Shown here one piece after another: positions 1 through 12,520 of a stretch of 64,000 nucleotides of DNA. The DNA is from Haplosporangium gracile (lineage: Eukaryota > Mortierellomycota > Mortierellomycetes > Mortierellales > Mortierellaceae). The notes beneath the pieces are model-generated. The model was not told where the DNA came from and searched no databases. It saw nothing but the letters and a program-made list of their open reading frames with translations. Both the position numbers and the translations under genes were made by a program. Within the stretch, counting starts at the first letter, position 1; each line of letters starts with the position of its first letter. Location: the NCBI GenBank assembly GCA_015499985.1, contig JAAAUF010000067.1, positions 1,082-65,081 on the forward strand. The letters run 5' to 3'.

Positions 1-1946
1 CTGAGTAGCGCCCAAGAAACTATGAATAAGTTTCCCACTCCCCAAATCCCACAACTTGCACACAGAGTCCATACCCCCACTCAAGATATATCGTCCATTC
101 TTCGAAATAGTAGCACTCGTGGCCCCGGAAAACTCTCTCCCCTTCCCACCATGCGCACCCTCAATTGTCCTCACTACCTTGCCCGAAATCGCATCCCACA
201 CTTTAATCGACCCATCCTGAGACGCAGAGATGAACACCGACCCCGTGGGGGCGTACTCGATATGGTTGATTCCTCCTCGATGAGGACCCTGTTGTTGAAC
301 TTGATGTTGATGTTGTGCTGCGGCGGCGGAACCTGCAGAGTCGTCGGCGCCAGATTGACGGTTGGTGGGTGGTGGAGGTGGAGCGGAAAAGGCTTTGGGA
401 GTGAAGCATTGGAGAGTTTTGACGTCGTAGATACGGACGGTTTCTGATTCGGACCCAACGAGCAGGAAGTCACCTGAGGGGTGGAATGACACGGAGTTGA
501 TCGGGTGTGAATCCTATTGTAAAAGTATACAGGAAAAAAAACATGTTTTACGAGGTTAGGCGAGAGGGATTTTTTTTTTCTGGAGGACATATACATGGAC
601 GTATTTGGTGAATAGGAGGACGATCTTTACCTGGAGGTAGCGGAAGGAGCGCTTGACTGAGGGCTTGGAGAGATCGTAGAGCTTGACGACGGTATCAGAA
701 CTGGCGGCAAGGACCAGGCCGTTAGGATGGAAATCACAATCCGTCACAGGCTACAAGAATAAGATATATAAGTAGCAAAAAAAAAAAAAAAAAGATCGTT
801 AGTGGCGCAAATTAATTGTAATGTCCAAATATTCCTTAACCTCCGCAGCCGTCTCAAAGTTCCTTTCTCTAGCAATAATCAAACAGGCGGTATCCACTAA
901 ATATAACCACATAAAGTCCCTTCAGTTTCCCCGTGATGTGTGAAGTGGATCCTTACGGTGGTATGGTCATAAAGAGTTCGAATCACCGGATGAACATCGT
1001 TGCCGCCATCATGATCAACGAGCTTCATTTTATTCACGTCCAAGATCTTGAGCGATGTATCTGCGCTCCCTGAAGCCGCATACCGCCCATCTTTACTGAA
1101 CGTCGTACAGGTGACGGGCTCCTTGTGCGTCGTCGTGTAAACCGTCTTGAGATTGGGACCTTTGGTCCGGTGACTCGATTTTGGATCCGTGTCCAGGTTG
1201 AGACGGGTCATGACTGGGCGTTTCCCTCCCTTTGTTTTGGTGAAGGTGTTGGTGTCGCCCTCTGAAGATTCTGTTGTGCCTGATACTCCTGCGGTGGCGT
1301 CCTGCATTTCCTCGTCTTCATCATCATCGTCGTCATCATCTTCTTCTTCTTCCATCGCACCGGAGGTGGCTCCTCGCTGGAGTTTGGAATGGTCTGTTGG
1401 TTCAATCTCCACCGATTCCTCTACAAAAATCAGATTATTAGGAATATAGTTAGCACATTCTGGCGCGCGTCAAATCACTTGGTTCAGCAGCAGTAGTAAT
1501 ATCAAAATGTTGATGATTTGTTTTTACCTTGTGCGATAAAGAGCATCTCGCTGAGACGTGGACTGGGCTTGATCGTCACAGAGGAATGAGTTTGTTCCGC
1601 AACCACTTGTGCCAACTATAAGAATCCAAGAGAGGGATAAAAAAAATAATCAGTTATCGCTATGGTTGTCGTTGTTCAATATCTTTGATGCTCGCAGGTT
1701 CAACCAAGTCTCTTTTCTCACCTGTGCATATCCATACTCGGCAAGTTGGCTTAATTCAAGAGTAAGTGTGGAAAAGAAAAAAAAACGTTAGCACACGAGT
1801 TAACACGAAAAAAAAAAAAAAGCAGAAATACTATGCTCTGGCATGTGAGCGACTGAGCGCAATGAGTATGATGAGCGACAAGTGTATATATACCTGACGA
1901 TTAGAGGCAGGACATCCTCCTGCCGCATCTGGCTGAGTTCAGACAT
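1..1946 (-). CDS. CSTF1: Cleavage stimulation factor subunit 1 (CstF-50), WD40 protein, C-terminus off the left edge
   Basis: CstF-50 is the WD40 subunit of the cleavage stimulation factor that acts in nuclear pre-mRNA 3' end cleavage. I infer six exons: 1894-1946, 1722-1749, 1528-1615, 957-1420, 631-750 and 1-513; all junctions keep frame. The N-terminus (MSELSQMRQEDVLPL, then LIVSQLAEYGYAQ) matches the LisH-like dimerisation segment of animal CstF-50. An Asp/Glu-rich linker follows (around 1310-1360). The WD40 part carries family hallmarks: SGSADTSLKILD, HPVIRTLYDH, LYDLSKPSVKRSFRYLQ, SFHPSGDFLLVGSES and ASQDGSIKVWD. The frame stays open to base 1 at LIHSFLGATQ; by comparison with the roughly 430-residue human protein about the last 70 residues, including the final WD repeat, are missing. 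Exon 2 is only 28 nt. Identification is firm; exon edges are predictions. Confidence 0.93.
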
Positions 1947-2191
1947 ATTTTTTTTTGTGCGGTTGTGTTGGTTGTGTCGAGAAATGAACGTGCGAAGTGA
2001 AAGAAATGTGCAATGGGGAAAAGAAGAAAAAGAAGATCAAGTCCAGTTCAGTAGTGCCGCCAGAAGGGGAAAAGTCTAAGCCTCTCGCGCTCAAAATCAA
2101 TCAGATAGGTAATGATGGACACAAAAAAGAACAGTGCGCGTTTTTTTATTATTACTTTGAATGAATTGAAATAGAGTGTCGACTTCGTCCT

Positions 2192-5100
2192 CTAAAGAGT
2201 GAAGGATCCCGAGTCGACTCCGTTCTGATACCGCAAAACACCCTCCTCCACATCGGGTATGCTTCCTATGTACACTGACCCACCGCCACTTGTCGTCATT
2301 GAGTGGCTATTCTCCATCACCATAAACGCATCCACCCCGTGGCTCTTCTGGATCTGCACCTGCGCTGGGTCCTTGTTGCCAACTCCAAAACTAGACAGAA
2401 TCAATCCCGACTCCTTGATATGGGTAATAAGACTAGGCACTTGGATCTAATTAATCAAAAAAAAAAAGCGAAACAAAAAACGCGTTAAGGAAACAGAAGT
2501 ACGTAAACAAACTTTCGCATCTCGTATAAATATGATACTGCGCATCAACATACAAGGGGTGTAGCTTCACAGATGACTCCGAGAAGGTTGTTACTGCGGG
2601 CAAACTTGACGGCCTCCTTGATTGATGTGCACCGCTTGTCGTCCTCGCGGAACTCAAGATCACTCTCGCTCGTCGTCACTGAGACTGTGGACGATCTCGC
2701 CAACAACGGAGATCCTGCTCCACTGGATGTCGTAGGAGATGTCACAGACGATACACTGACTGAGGCTGTCAAGCTAGGGAATGGCACTGCTGCTGATCCA
2801 TGCTTGGGCGAAGGGAGAGAATCGGGGTCAATGGGTTCCTTGCGTTTTAAGCCAACCACTGTTGATCTCTCTGTCGATCGAGACACCGTTGTCCGTCCCT
2901 TGTTGTATCCACAGTACGTGCTAAAGAATACCGCGTCTATTTTTTTTTTTTGAACATCTTCGTTAGTTTCAAGCACTCAATAGATTTCTCTTCAAGTGTA
3001 CCCAGTTCGTCAGATCATGAACAAGCACCTACAGTTAGGCTGTTTCCAGTTGACGGCGGAGCAGATTACGGGGTTGAAGGACGAGATCATGAAGCTGCGG
3101 TGATGGGTGGCCGAGGAAGAGTCGTAAACAGTCTGCAGAATAGTGTCCACAAACTTGTTCACCTCCGCACTGTTGGTCAGTCGATAGTGCGCCTTCTCCG
3201 ACAAAGTAGGATACTTCAGCTCCAAGTTCACTCCGATATGCTTGGGAAGGATCTATCATACATGAACGAAGAGTACATGTATGGTGAGTCACACTAATGC
3301 ATCAGGTAAGAACAACAATTCATGAAATGGAAACGGTAATTACCTTCAGGGCTTGCTCCAGACTCATCCATCGCTCGTACACCTTGCGTCTCCATTCGCC
3401 ACTGCGCCAACTACTGGCATTGCGAGAGTTGATGTTATCTTGCTCTTCTCCAGCGGCCTTCTGATGGACAAGTTCGCCAAACCTCTTGAACTGACTGAAT
3501 GTCACGTCTGAAAGAGCAAGGTCGAAGCCCTCGACCGGCAAGTGCCAGTTAGCAAATACTACTGGCACGAAATCCCGCGTCAACTGAACAGAAAGCTGAA
3601 TGTACTCTCCCGACAACGACGACGCCGTGATAAACGAAGGAATCATGTTGCCGACCAGCAACGACTGCGATGTCGAATGAGGCAACGCGCCCCCCGAGGT
3701 CGAAGTGCTAACAGGCATGACTGAAGGTGTTCCTACCAGAGGAGTTGTTGCAGCCGAGATGGTTGAGTCAATGCTGTTGGTTGATTTCCAGTATGTCTCG
3801 ACGCGCCCTCCAACCTCAAGTCTCACGCCCTGGAATGGCCGAACAACCGAATACTCGAACGCGAGCTCGCCAACCACTTTCAAATGAGCATCGAACAGGG
3901 GCAAGACGCCACTGCCCATAGACGATTCCAAAGACGAAAACGTGCTCGGAAGTGCAACTGCGCGGCCGATGGCCTTGGATCCAAAAGTGGGGAAAATGTC
4001 AAACTCGACTGTGAAGTGTTCCAACGAGTCTACCTGGAATGCAAAGACCTCCCTATCATCGCCCAAGGGGAGGATGACGTTGTGGGGAATCATGCCGTTG
4101 TCAGGTCGAGAGGAGATGATAAGCTTCAGAGAAGAGATCTGAGCTGTGCCGTATAGATGCACAGGACCCTGACGAGAGCTCGACTTTTCCTGACCGTTGT
4201 GCTCACGGTAATTGGGATGACCCAGCGTTAAGTTGATCTGGTACTTTTTGTCGAGGTAGTTGTGTCCGTAAATCCTGAAAGGGATGATGGGTGGGGGTAA
4301 GGATAGAGAAGGAATGAAGTCCATGTCGAGATCATCCATGCTGGGAGGGCTTGACAAGGCTTCTGGAGCAGAGAGAGCAGAGTCGGCAATTGAGATGGTT
4401 GAAGAGGCAATCGCGCTGGTGCCAGTCAATGGCACCGGTGTGTCCATTGCGGTATCCTCGCTTGTCGACGCCTTGCCCTCGACTTTTCCGCCAGCCTCAA
4501 CCAACAACTCGACGCAGTCGGCATGTCCCTCGCTGGCAGCATAGTAGATAGGCGTCTTTCCGAGCTCGTCCACCACGTTAACATTGCACCCGGCCTCCAG
4601 CAAAATCTTGACGCACTCGACGTGTCCCTCGCTGGCGGCATAGAACAATGGGGTCCAACACATGTACTTGTCCTCCTGATCCAAACGAGCGCCTCGAGTC
4701 GTCAATGTCTTCGCCAATCGGGTATGACCCTCTCGACAAGTGATGTGCAGAGGCTCCAGGCCATCGGCGTTGCAGGCAATAACGTTGGCTCCCCGTCCGA
4801 TCAGCATCATGGCGATATCCTCGTGTCCATAGTGACAGGCGAGACTGAGAGGGATGGGATCGCCCTCCTGACTAGCTTCGATCTCAACATTGTTGGCCAA
4901 AAAGATCTCAACGCACTTCGTATGACCATTCATGATTGAGTAGATGAGTGGCCGGAATCCGTCGTGGTCCGTAGCCTCCATAGACGCCTTCATCGACAGC
5001 AAGTAAGTGGCACAATCGGCATGGCCATACATGGAGACATAATGCAGAGGTCTCCTTCCATAAACATCAGTGCACTCAGGACTGACACCATTCTCAACGC

Positions 5101-6824
5101 TCAACTTCAGCAACGAGAGTCTCCCGACCATGGCTGCTTCATGAAGGCATGTCCTGTCACTGATATCGTCTACAAACTTGAAGTTGATGAGTCCGGTCTT
5201 AACAAGTTGCTGAATGACAGCATCTGAGGTAGTTGTCTCGGAGCAGCATCTCCAGAACACCCGTGAAACAACCTCGCGAGCATTCTCTAAACCGATCTGG
5301 TTGGCATTATTGTTGGAGCTGCTGGTGTTATTGGTGGTGGTAGTATTGGCGGAATTGTTAAGTGAGGCCTCGGCCGAGACAGAGTTGTTTTGGAGAGCCG
5401 AAGGAACCGCCAGGCGCCTATCCAGAATCTCCTGAACCAAAGATGATTGGTTGGTGGTCAGGGCATTGAAAAGGTCGGTCTCGAGCTCGTCCATCTGTTG
5501 TTGGACTGGGGACGAGATGATCCTGATGCCAGTTGCTGGAGACGATTTGGTGGTGATGGGGCTAGAAGGTGCTGAGGAGGACCGGCTGATGCCCTGTTGA
5601 ATGTTCTCGAGTCCGAGGAGATGGTAGGCGGCATTGTCGGCCAATTCGACCATGGCATCCTGGTTGAAGCAAGGCTGCAGTTCGACCTGACGAGACAGAT
5701 AGAGCTCCTTAGTGCTGGATTTCGAGCGCTTGTCCCACTTTTTCAAGATCTTTCGGAATCCAGTGCCGTTTGTCTCGACGAATTTCTATTCCCGACAATG
5801 AATGTTTATAAGCGTTAGCGTACGCATTTTTTTTTTGTCCATCCTATTGATAAGGACATCGGTAAATCTAGTGCATGTCCTCTTTAGCCCTTTGACAGTT
5901 TGTAGAAAAGTATATCGTTATCGCGATAAAAGCGGTCGTATTTTTTTTTTTACCTGAAGCTTATTAAGATCCTGTTCAAACTGACGGAAGGCTTCCTTGA
6001 GCGAATTGATCGAAGAGCTGGTCCCTGGCCGTCCTTGGCGTGAGAGTATGACCTTTTCCTTGTCAATCAAAGACCGCAGCCGGACTTTGAGCTCTGATTC
6101 CTTCTGCAAATAGAACGTGTTGACCTAAGATAGAAAAAAAGGAAAAAAGCAGACATAATCCCCGATGGACCCGTGTGAGTTGGCGGTTGAAAAAAAGAAA
6201 AAAAAGAGGTCGATGCAGGGTCACACCGGACGGGGGTATATTCCAACACGTTCAATTCAGCTTTTTCTCTGAGTGTCCAAGGTGGTTGAGAGAGGTAGAT
6301 ATCCTTTGAAGAGGCGGCTTTCAGAATATGCAATCTGGCTTTTTTCTTTGAATATCCAAAGTGATTGCGAGCGGTAGACAGATAGCATTGACGAGCCGGC
6401 ATCCAGTAGAAGGATCAATTGGTTGCCGTCTTGTCGCCTATCGCCTATCTGTGCTAATGCTTTTGCTTTGCTCGCTTGCGCTGTACCTTTTCCAGTTCAC
6501 GTTCCAGTTTGAAGAAGAAAGCAGCCTTTTGAGACTGCAAGAATTTGGAGTATTCATCCTCTGGAATGATGGGGGTTGATCCTGGGGGTGGAGAGGCCGC
6601 GATGGTGACGGAGGTCTGGGCCTTTTCCTGAATAAGCGAGTTGATGATCTTCTTGAGACCCTTGTAACTCATGTAGTGGCTCTGCCATTCCGTGATCTGT
6701 TGAAATTGAATCTGCTTTCCGAACTATTTGTGATGGCGTGATAAAAGAAGTTTCAGTGAGTATGTGTATCCATGGAAGGTCAAGGAAATAACAAGGACGA
6801 GTGAGGTTGCCTGTATACCTTCAT
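2192..6824 (-). CDS. PHO81: PHO81/NUC-2-type SPX-ankyrin-degenerate GDPD protein (phosphate signalling)
   Basis: Seven exons (6819-6824, 6487-6723, 5954-6124, 3344-5785, 3033-3252, 2554-2957, 2192-2446) sum to 3,735 nt, 1,244 residues. The first coding exon holds only Met-Lys; splicing gives MKFGKQIQFQQ, the canonical SPX start. The SPX domain ends with TGFRKILKKWDKRSKS, the basic helix that binds inositol pyrophosphates. Ankyrin repeats follow (about residues 330-560; e.g. DVYGRRPLHYVSMYGHADC), then a linker leading into FRIYGHNYLDKKYQINL and a C-terminal glycerophosphodiesterase fold. The GDPD HRG motif is absent, and the acidic pair of the EFD-type motif reads IQLSVQLTRD, so I call it PHO81 (CDK inhibitor of the phosphate pathway) rather than active GDE1. 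In the yeast/Neurospora pathway it inhibits the Pho80-Pho85 kinase when phosphate is low. One junction, after KQPN near 2957, is less certain because of a poly-A run. Confidence 0.9.
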
Positions 6825-9066
6825 GGTAGGTTATGGGTATGTGTACGACTGTGGGGTGTAGGGGGAAGTGTTAGTCGACACCACGGGCGACCTTGGCGAG
6901 CAAAGGCTACGAAGGGGTAAGGTGGAGAGCAAAGGGAAGGAAGTGAGCAACGGGGAAGGCGCGATTGCGGTGCAGTGAGCGTGAGCAGACGGCAAAGAAG
7001 ATAGAAGTGAAGCGCCAATCAGTAAAAAGAAGAGCGGAAAAATAAAGAAAAGAAAAGAAAAAGGCGTGTGCAAAGGAAGGAAGGAAAAAAGTCAAAGTGA
7101 GGGGATGGTCAAGTTGACATGGTCAAAAAGGGGAAAGGAGTAAAAGAGGCAGCGGAAGGGAGAAGTAGAAGAAGACTGGCAGTGAAAGGAAAAGTCCAAA
7201 AAAAGAGACTTAAAAACAACAAAGGAAAAAAATGATAAACAATCAACACTCACGCACGCCTCCTTCTCTCGCTTCCCTTGTTCACTGCAACGGTCGACAT
7301 AACCCCATCGTCGTATGCTCGATTATGAGCCCTCTTGTCGTCTGGTCTCTTCTCTTCTTTGTTGTCCGAGGGGGAAGGGGAAAGAAGGGCAGTCAACCGT
7401 TGTCTAGCTCTGTCCTTCCTGTCCTGTGGGCATCTCTCAGCCGACAACGTGCACCCATCGCGCCCTGTCACTGAGTCAAACCTTACCTCGATATTGACAT
7501 CGTTCTTCCCATTTCAATATGACAATTCACCCTTCTTTTCTTCATACAACAACAACAAACACTCTTTCTTCTTCCACGCTGCTCACCACTCTCTCTGTGT
7601 ACCCTCGCATCGCATGCACCCTCATCGCCTTTTCTCTTTCTCTCTCTCACCTCCGACTCCAGCCCGCGTTTTTCCCGCCTCCCCCGGATACCTTTTTGAG
7701 TCAAACTCATGTATCACGTGCATTTCAATGGTTGGTGGCGTCGATCGGTTGCCTGCCTGGTCCCACTCAAATTGATGAGAACAGCATCCAAAACACCTTC
7801 AACAAACACGCCTGTCTTATTCTCTGTGGATGATTGAAGCCTGGCGACCGACTTTTCGTTGTTTTACTGATCTCTTTCATTCTTGCTTAATTAGTATTAG
7901 GGTATCAACTCCTGCTAGCTGCAGCTGAATACGCTTTGCATGTTTGTGGGACATGGGACATGGCGTGGACCTTGCTGAATATACAATGGGTGTCTCTCAG
8001 GTACCGCACCAGTAATGAAGAATTGATCGGTATTAGATATCTCAGCTACCATCAGTGAGCATTAGCTTTGACTTCTATCAGGGTCACTATGTTCTCAATC
8101 GTTGACAACTATGAACGTTGCGGGCAGAAGGGTGTCACTAAAACACAGGAGCTAGGACATTACTGCCAACAAAGCACATGTTTTTATTTTCAGTCTTTGA
8201 AGAGCAACTATCACGTAGACAAGAAAAATGTGCGGGTGAAGAGGAACTATCAAAACTGAGAATATAGACGCAGATACCCGAAAGCAAGAGGGGCGAAAAG
8301 GGTGACCAGGGGTTTGATACTTTGTACGCGCCTGAAGATGAGTGTGTGACCAACAGTAGAAGGATTTTTAATCTACCAATGCGTACACAGACGTTCCTTG
8401 AACCCAACAAGAGACGCGTTCACTTTCTCGGTCTCTGTAAGCACGCACTCCAAGTAAACAGACAATAGATTCTCCAAAGACATCTCCTTGCTACGACTGT
8501 AGTACTGACACATGCAAAAAAAAAAGATCTCTGGTAGTTTTATGGAAAATCACCAAAAGAAACAATACAACAGGATTCGATCTAATTGGCCAATGCGTGG
8601 ATCGTGGAGTGGATCGATTTGAGAAAGCGTGGATACGAACCATCAAATGGTTAGCGCAGATTGATTCCAAAGGGCCTTTTGGGTGGATCTCACCCATCTC
8701 GTCAATGACTTAACAAGTTCGGATTTTTTTCATATTTTATTTTCTATATGTTTGTAAGTAAGTGTGTGAGCGACATCTCAAGAAGAAAAGTAGGCGCTGC
8801 CTCAAAGAAAGAAGAAGGATAATGAATGCCTTCGGCTCCATGTCATGACCCGTTGATAGGCCGTCATTAGGTGTGAAAACGAAAAAAAAAAATTAGAAAA
8901 AAAAGAGGAGGCAAGTTCTGATTGGACGATGGAGAAGTAATTTGTGCCCATTGAGGCGAAGAGAGAAGGAAGAAGGGTAATCAAGAAAGAAAAAGTAGAC
9001 GCACTGTAGTGGAAAAAAGAATGAATGTATTGTTACAAAAGGTTGTACCCATGACTCCATGGCTCT
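6825..9066. other. Intergenic region: PHO81 upstream side and SEC14 3' side
   Basis: No convincing gene in about 2.2 kb. The reading frames here are short, low in complexity and without family signatures. The part next to PHO81 is purine-rich on the plus strand, i.e. pyrimidine-rich on the PHO81 coding strand, as expected for a leader or core promoter. A perfect CACGTG palindrome lies at 7715-7720, about 890 bases upstream of the PHO81 start. The stretch 8700-9066 is A/T-rich and would hold the SEC14 3' UTR. Confidence 0.6.
7715..7720. promoter_or_regulatory. E-box CACGTG upstream of PHO81 (possible Pho4/NUC-1-type site)
   Basis: Perfect palindromic CACGTG within TCACGTGC. bHLH factors of the Pho4/NUC-1 type bind this core, and yeast PHO81 is itself a Pho4 target. 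It is about 890 bases from the start codon, further than a usual yeast UAS, and other CACGTG copies occur in this window (for example near 35649 and 52175), so function is only a suggestion. Confidence 0.25.
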
Positions 9067-9921
9067 TTAGGCGACGGTGTTCATGTAACGGGGATCCTTC
9101 CATGGGCCGGGCTCGCCCGTTTGGCATCCTCCGACGCACTCGCAAGTGCCTCCAACGGCCTTGGGGAGGTTGGCGGCATCGATATCCTGCAAAAGTGTTG
9201 ACTGGTAGTTGCTGCCCAAGATGACAATCTTCTTGACGGTAACCTCGTCGAGGAGAGGCTTGACCATGCCCCAAACGGACGTGAACATCATGGGGGCGTT
9301 GATGACGTACATCTTGCCCATCATCTCGGGGTAGTAGTTCTGGGCAATGGCGGAAGTGCGCTTGATGAATCCAAAGGCGTTGGCGAACTGGCGGAGGGAG
9401 ACGCCCTTGAGATCGAGGATGGTGCAGCACTGCTCAATGTGGCGGCCAGCGAGCTTTGAGCAGGCGGGCATGCGGTCGCGGATCAGCTTCTCGTAGGAAA
9501 GGACGTGCTGCTTAGTCATGCGCTCTTCGTCAGTGACCTTGAAGAGGGTCTTGATATCGATCACACCGACGTGCTCAATGTAAATGGGACGACCGGCCTT
9601 GTCGATGTTGTGGTAGTAGCGGGGGTAGCAGTTGCGGACGGCCTCCTCCTCCTCAAAGACAAAGGTGTCGATCAAAGAGTCGACCTGGAGTTCCTTGCGC
9701 CAGTTTTCGCAGTCGACAAACATCTTGTGAGTGTTGGGGATGCTGAACTTGCGGGCGCGCAAGAAGCGGAGAATGTAGTGGTCGTCGTGACGTTCAGGCA
9801 CAAAGATTCCCTCGGCCTTGATCAGGTCCTTGAACTCGTCCAAGGCGTGCTGCTGCTCTGCAGTCAAGTTGCCGACGCGGCCAGGAAGAATATCGGTGTT
9901 GGGGGCGGACATGCTATGCAT
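9067..9921 (-). CDS. SEC14: SEC14 phosphatidylinositol/phosphatidylcholine transfer protein
   Basis: A single-exon gene of 284 codons. Sec14 exchanges PI and PC between membranes and couples lipid metabolism to vesicle budding from the trans-Golgi. The N-terminal CRAL-TRIO-N helices (LTAEQQHALDEFKDLI, ILRFLRARKFSI) precede the lipid-binding CRAL-TRIO domain (CTILDLKGVSLRQF, NYYPEMMGKMYVINAP, LLDEVTVKKIVILGS). The Glu in YYPEMMGK and the Lys in EVTVKKI align with residues known to contact phosphoinositide in yeast Sec14. The tail LPKAVGGTCECVGGC and GPW is the Cys-rich ending seen in many plant and basal-fungal Sec14 proteins and lacking in yeast. A second in-frame ATG at 9912 gives MSAPNTDILPG, which looks like the usual Sec14 N-terminus and may be the true start. 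Nearest neighbour eIF4B is divergent, 3.2 kb away. Confidence 0.95.
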   Translation of the reverse strand: MHSMSAPNTDILPGRVGNLTAEQQHALDEFKDLIKAEGIFVPERHDDHYILRFLRARKFSIPNTHKMFVDCENWRKELQVDSLIDTFVFEEEEAVRNCYPRYYHNIDKAGRPIYIEHVGVIDIKTLFKVTDEERMTKQHVLSYEKLIRDRMPACSKLAGRHIEQCCTILDLKGVSLRQFANAFGFIKRTSAIAQNYYPEMMGKMYVINAPMMFTSVWGMVKPLLDEVTVKKIVILGSNYQSTLLQDIDAANLPKAVGGTCECVGGCQTGEPGPWKDPRYMNTVA

Positions 9922-12488
9922 ATGTAATTGTAATTATGAACGGAGGGTTAATATTTTAATATTGGATTACCAAAGGCAAAGAGAGAACGGTTAGATTAGA
10001 CCTGAAAAGGCTTTTGGCTGCCTGACAGCCCATTGGTGTCCAACTTGTCAAAGGCCAACTTGCAGCGCTAAGAAGCTGATTAGCAAACTTGCAACAACGA
10101 CATTTCCTCTTTTTTGTCTCTTTCTTTTTTTCCACCAGCTTGTCTGTTCTTTCGTCCTGAGTAGTGTTCCTGTATTCTTCCCAGTTTATAAGAGTGTCTG
10201 TTTTCAAAGTCTGTTTTGGATGACATACTTCCACATCGCCAATGATGAAGGACGAAATGAGGAAAAAAAGGTAATCCTGCTTCCTTGTGCATAGCTGACG
10301 TGTAGAACATAGTGAGTTTTTTTATCCTATTGGTGGCTAGCACTGTAAAGACTCTAGTTGACTAAACAATAATCGAAGTGAAGAAGTACTGGACAGAGAG
10401 AGTCTGCTGTGTTCGTGCTTCCTTGCTGGTGGTGCTGTGTATTGCGTCCTGAGATAGAAACTGATGAGAAGAAACTGTGCCAGGGAGACTGGCAATCCTG
10501 AATGAGCTAAGTAAAGAACAGGACTCGAACAATGGCAAATGGAGGACAGACTTACGTGAAGGAGGGATGAAAGAAGGGAGAGTGAGAGCTGGGTTGATGA
10601 AGAAAGAGGAGAAGTTGATGATGAAAGAAGGGAAGAAGGGGAAAAAAAGTAAAAAGTAAAAAAAAAAAGGGTGAGATAAGTAGAAAAACCGCGATTTATT
10701 TTTACATTTTGCAGCTTGGAACTTGACTGGTGCTCTGGCATACTTCAAAAATCAATGGGAGGCGAGAACGACCAACAAGTTCAAGGGCAAGGAAGGAGCA
10801 TCCGTCATGCACACACACATTCACATACAAATTGGCTATTTATCATTTGTTCACACGTACAGTATATCCATATTACATTGCATTGATAACAACAGCAGAC
10901 TGAGAGCCATTTTTGCATCTTTCGAGAAAGAATGTAAAACTGGAAAAAGAACGAGAGTGGAGAGTGGGGAAGGAGCCTTTCCATTCACATAGACAACAAT
11001 ACAATCAACTCTAGTCCTCTTACTTGCACACAGCCCGACTATTGGTCGTCGATACGCACAAACTGTGTGAGCGATGAAACATACAAACACACACCAACAA
11101 ATACGAGTGGGAAAAACAAAAGGGCGAACAAGCATGACCCATCCATACCTTCTTCCCATTGAGTCCTTTCCTCCTCTTTCATTCAATCCTTGGAAGTACA
11201 CCATGTCCTACACTATTTTTATCAGTTTCGCTCATAATATCACTTCCTTCTCTTTTTACCCTTCTATCGTTTCTTTCTCGTTCTATTCTCTCTTCAGCTT
11301 AACAACCCTTTACTTTCCACTCTCACTTTTCGTAGCTTCATCGGCCTATTCTGCTCAGCGTGTCCGGCTGTCATGGCATTGGCATTTGCTCCCAATTCGG
11401 AGCAAATAAAGTGAGGGAAAAAATAGTCGTTGGCAGAATAACAATGACGACAAAGTGGCTGGATGTCAAAAAAAAAAAGCAGAAAGGAAAAGCGCGATCC
11501 AGTTCTATTGCGCTTCTTCTTGGCCTGGACTTCTCGCTATTCCTTCCCACTGTGGTTTTGATCCGCATTCGTTTTGTTAGCATAGCTACTCTCGTCATCT
11601 ATCCTGTCTCCTTCCTTTTCAGTCACTCAGCCCGACTTTTTCTTTTGTAGATCGATCACAGAAAGCAACCCACTCGCCAATTGAACACAGTGAGGCAAGT
11701 CATATTCCGAGGCATGCTTTTCTGGTCAGGACTAAACACAAAACGCATAAAAGGAGAGGTCAGCCAGGACGAAAAAGGGTGCTTGTATTCTGTCAACAAC
11801 AGGGTCAACTTAGGGTCATTCATTGAATGCCCACCTTTCTTTTTTTGTCCCTCTGCTCTTTCGCCCTCCCTGCAGACACGTTGGCAGGGGGTCGAATTCT
11901 TTGGGTCAACAGATCAATCAGTTGTCGATAACCGATTTTTGTGTGGTTTTTTTGTTGCTTCAGTGACCCAATGCTTTGTCTGTATCCATATGTGATTTAT
12001 GCTTGCTTGCCTTTACCTAATTACTTACTTACCTGAGGTCTTCTTACCTTTTTTTTTTTTTTTTTTTTTTCATTTCTCTATTTTTTCTATTCCCGTTTCT
12101 TGTTGTCTGTAGTTTGAGAGCCACTCATTAACTTAAAAAGCATCGTGCATCGTCCCTTTTCATACAGTTATTCTTCCCGTTCCATATTCGCCCACAGTCT
12201 TGATGTATTCATCTCATGGTAAGAATACAAACCAAAATGATGTTTTTTGTTGTATTTCTGGTTTTCCTAGCCTAAATGAATTGATCGGCCTTCATCTTTA
12301 CCCAATGCCCCGAAAAAAAAAAGAAACTCCCCTATTAGCCTTTAACAACGGTAAATGTACCAAAACGAAAAAAGAAATGAAAACACAAGAGAAAGAGAGC
12401 TTGACCATCTATCTGTCCATTGGAGAAGAAACTCAGGAAGAAACACAAAGGAACAAAGTACAAAGGGTGGGACATTTTTGTTATTGCT

Positions 12489-12520
<32 letters not shown>

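Noticed and set aside
2192..6824. Call as active glycerophosphodiesterase GDE1
   Set aside because: Same SPX-ankyrin-GDPD layout, but the HRG and E-x-D catalytic motifs are missing.
6825..9066. Additional gene between PHO81 and SEC14
   Set aside because: Only short biased frames, no splice-linked motifs on either strand.
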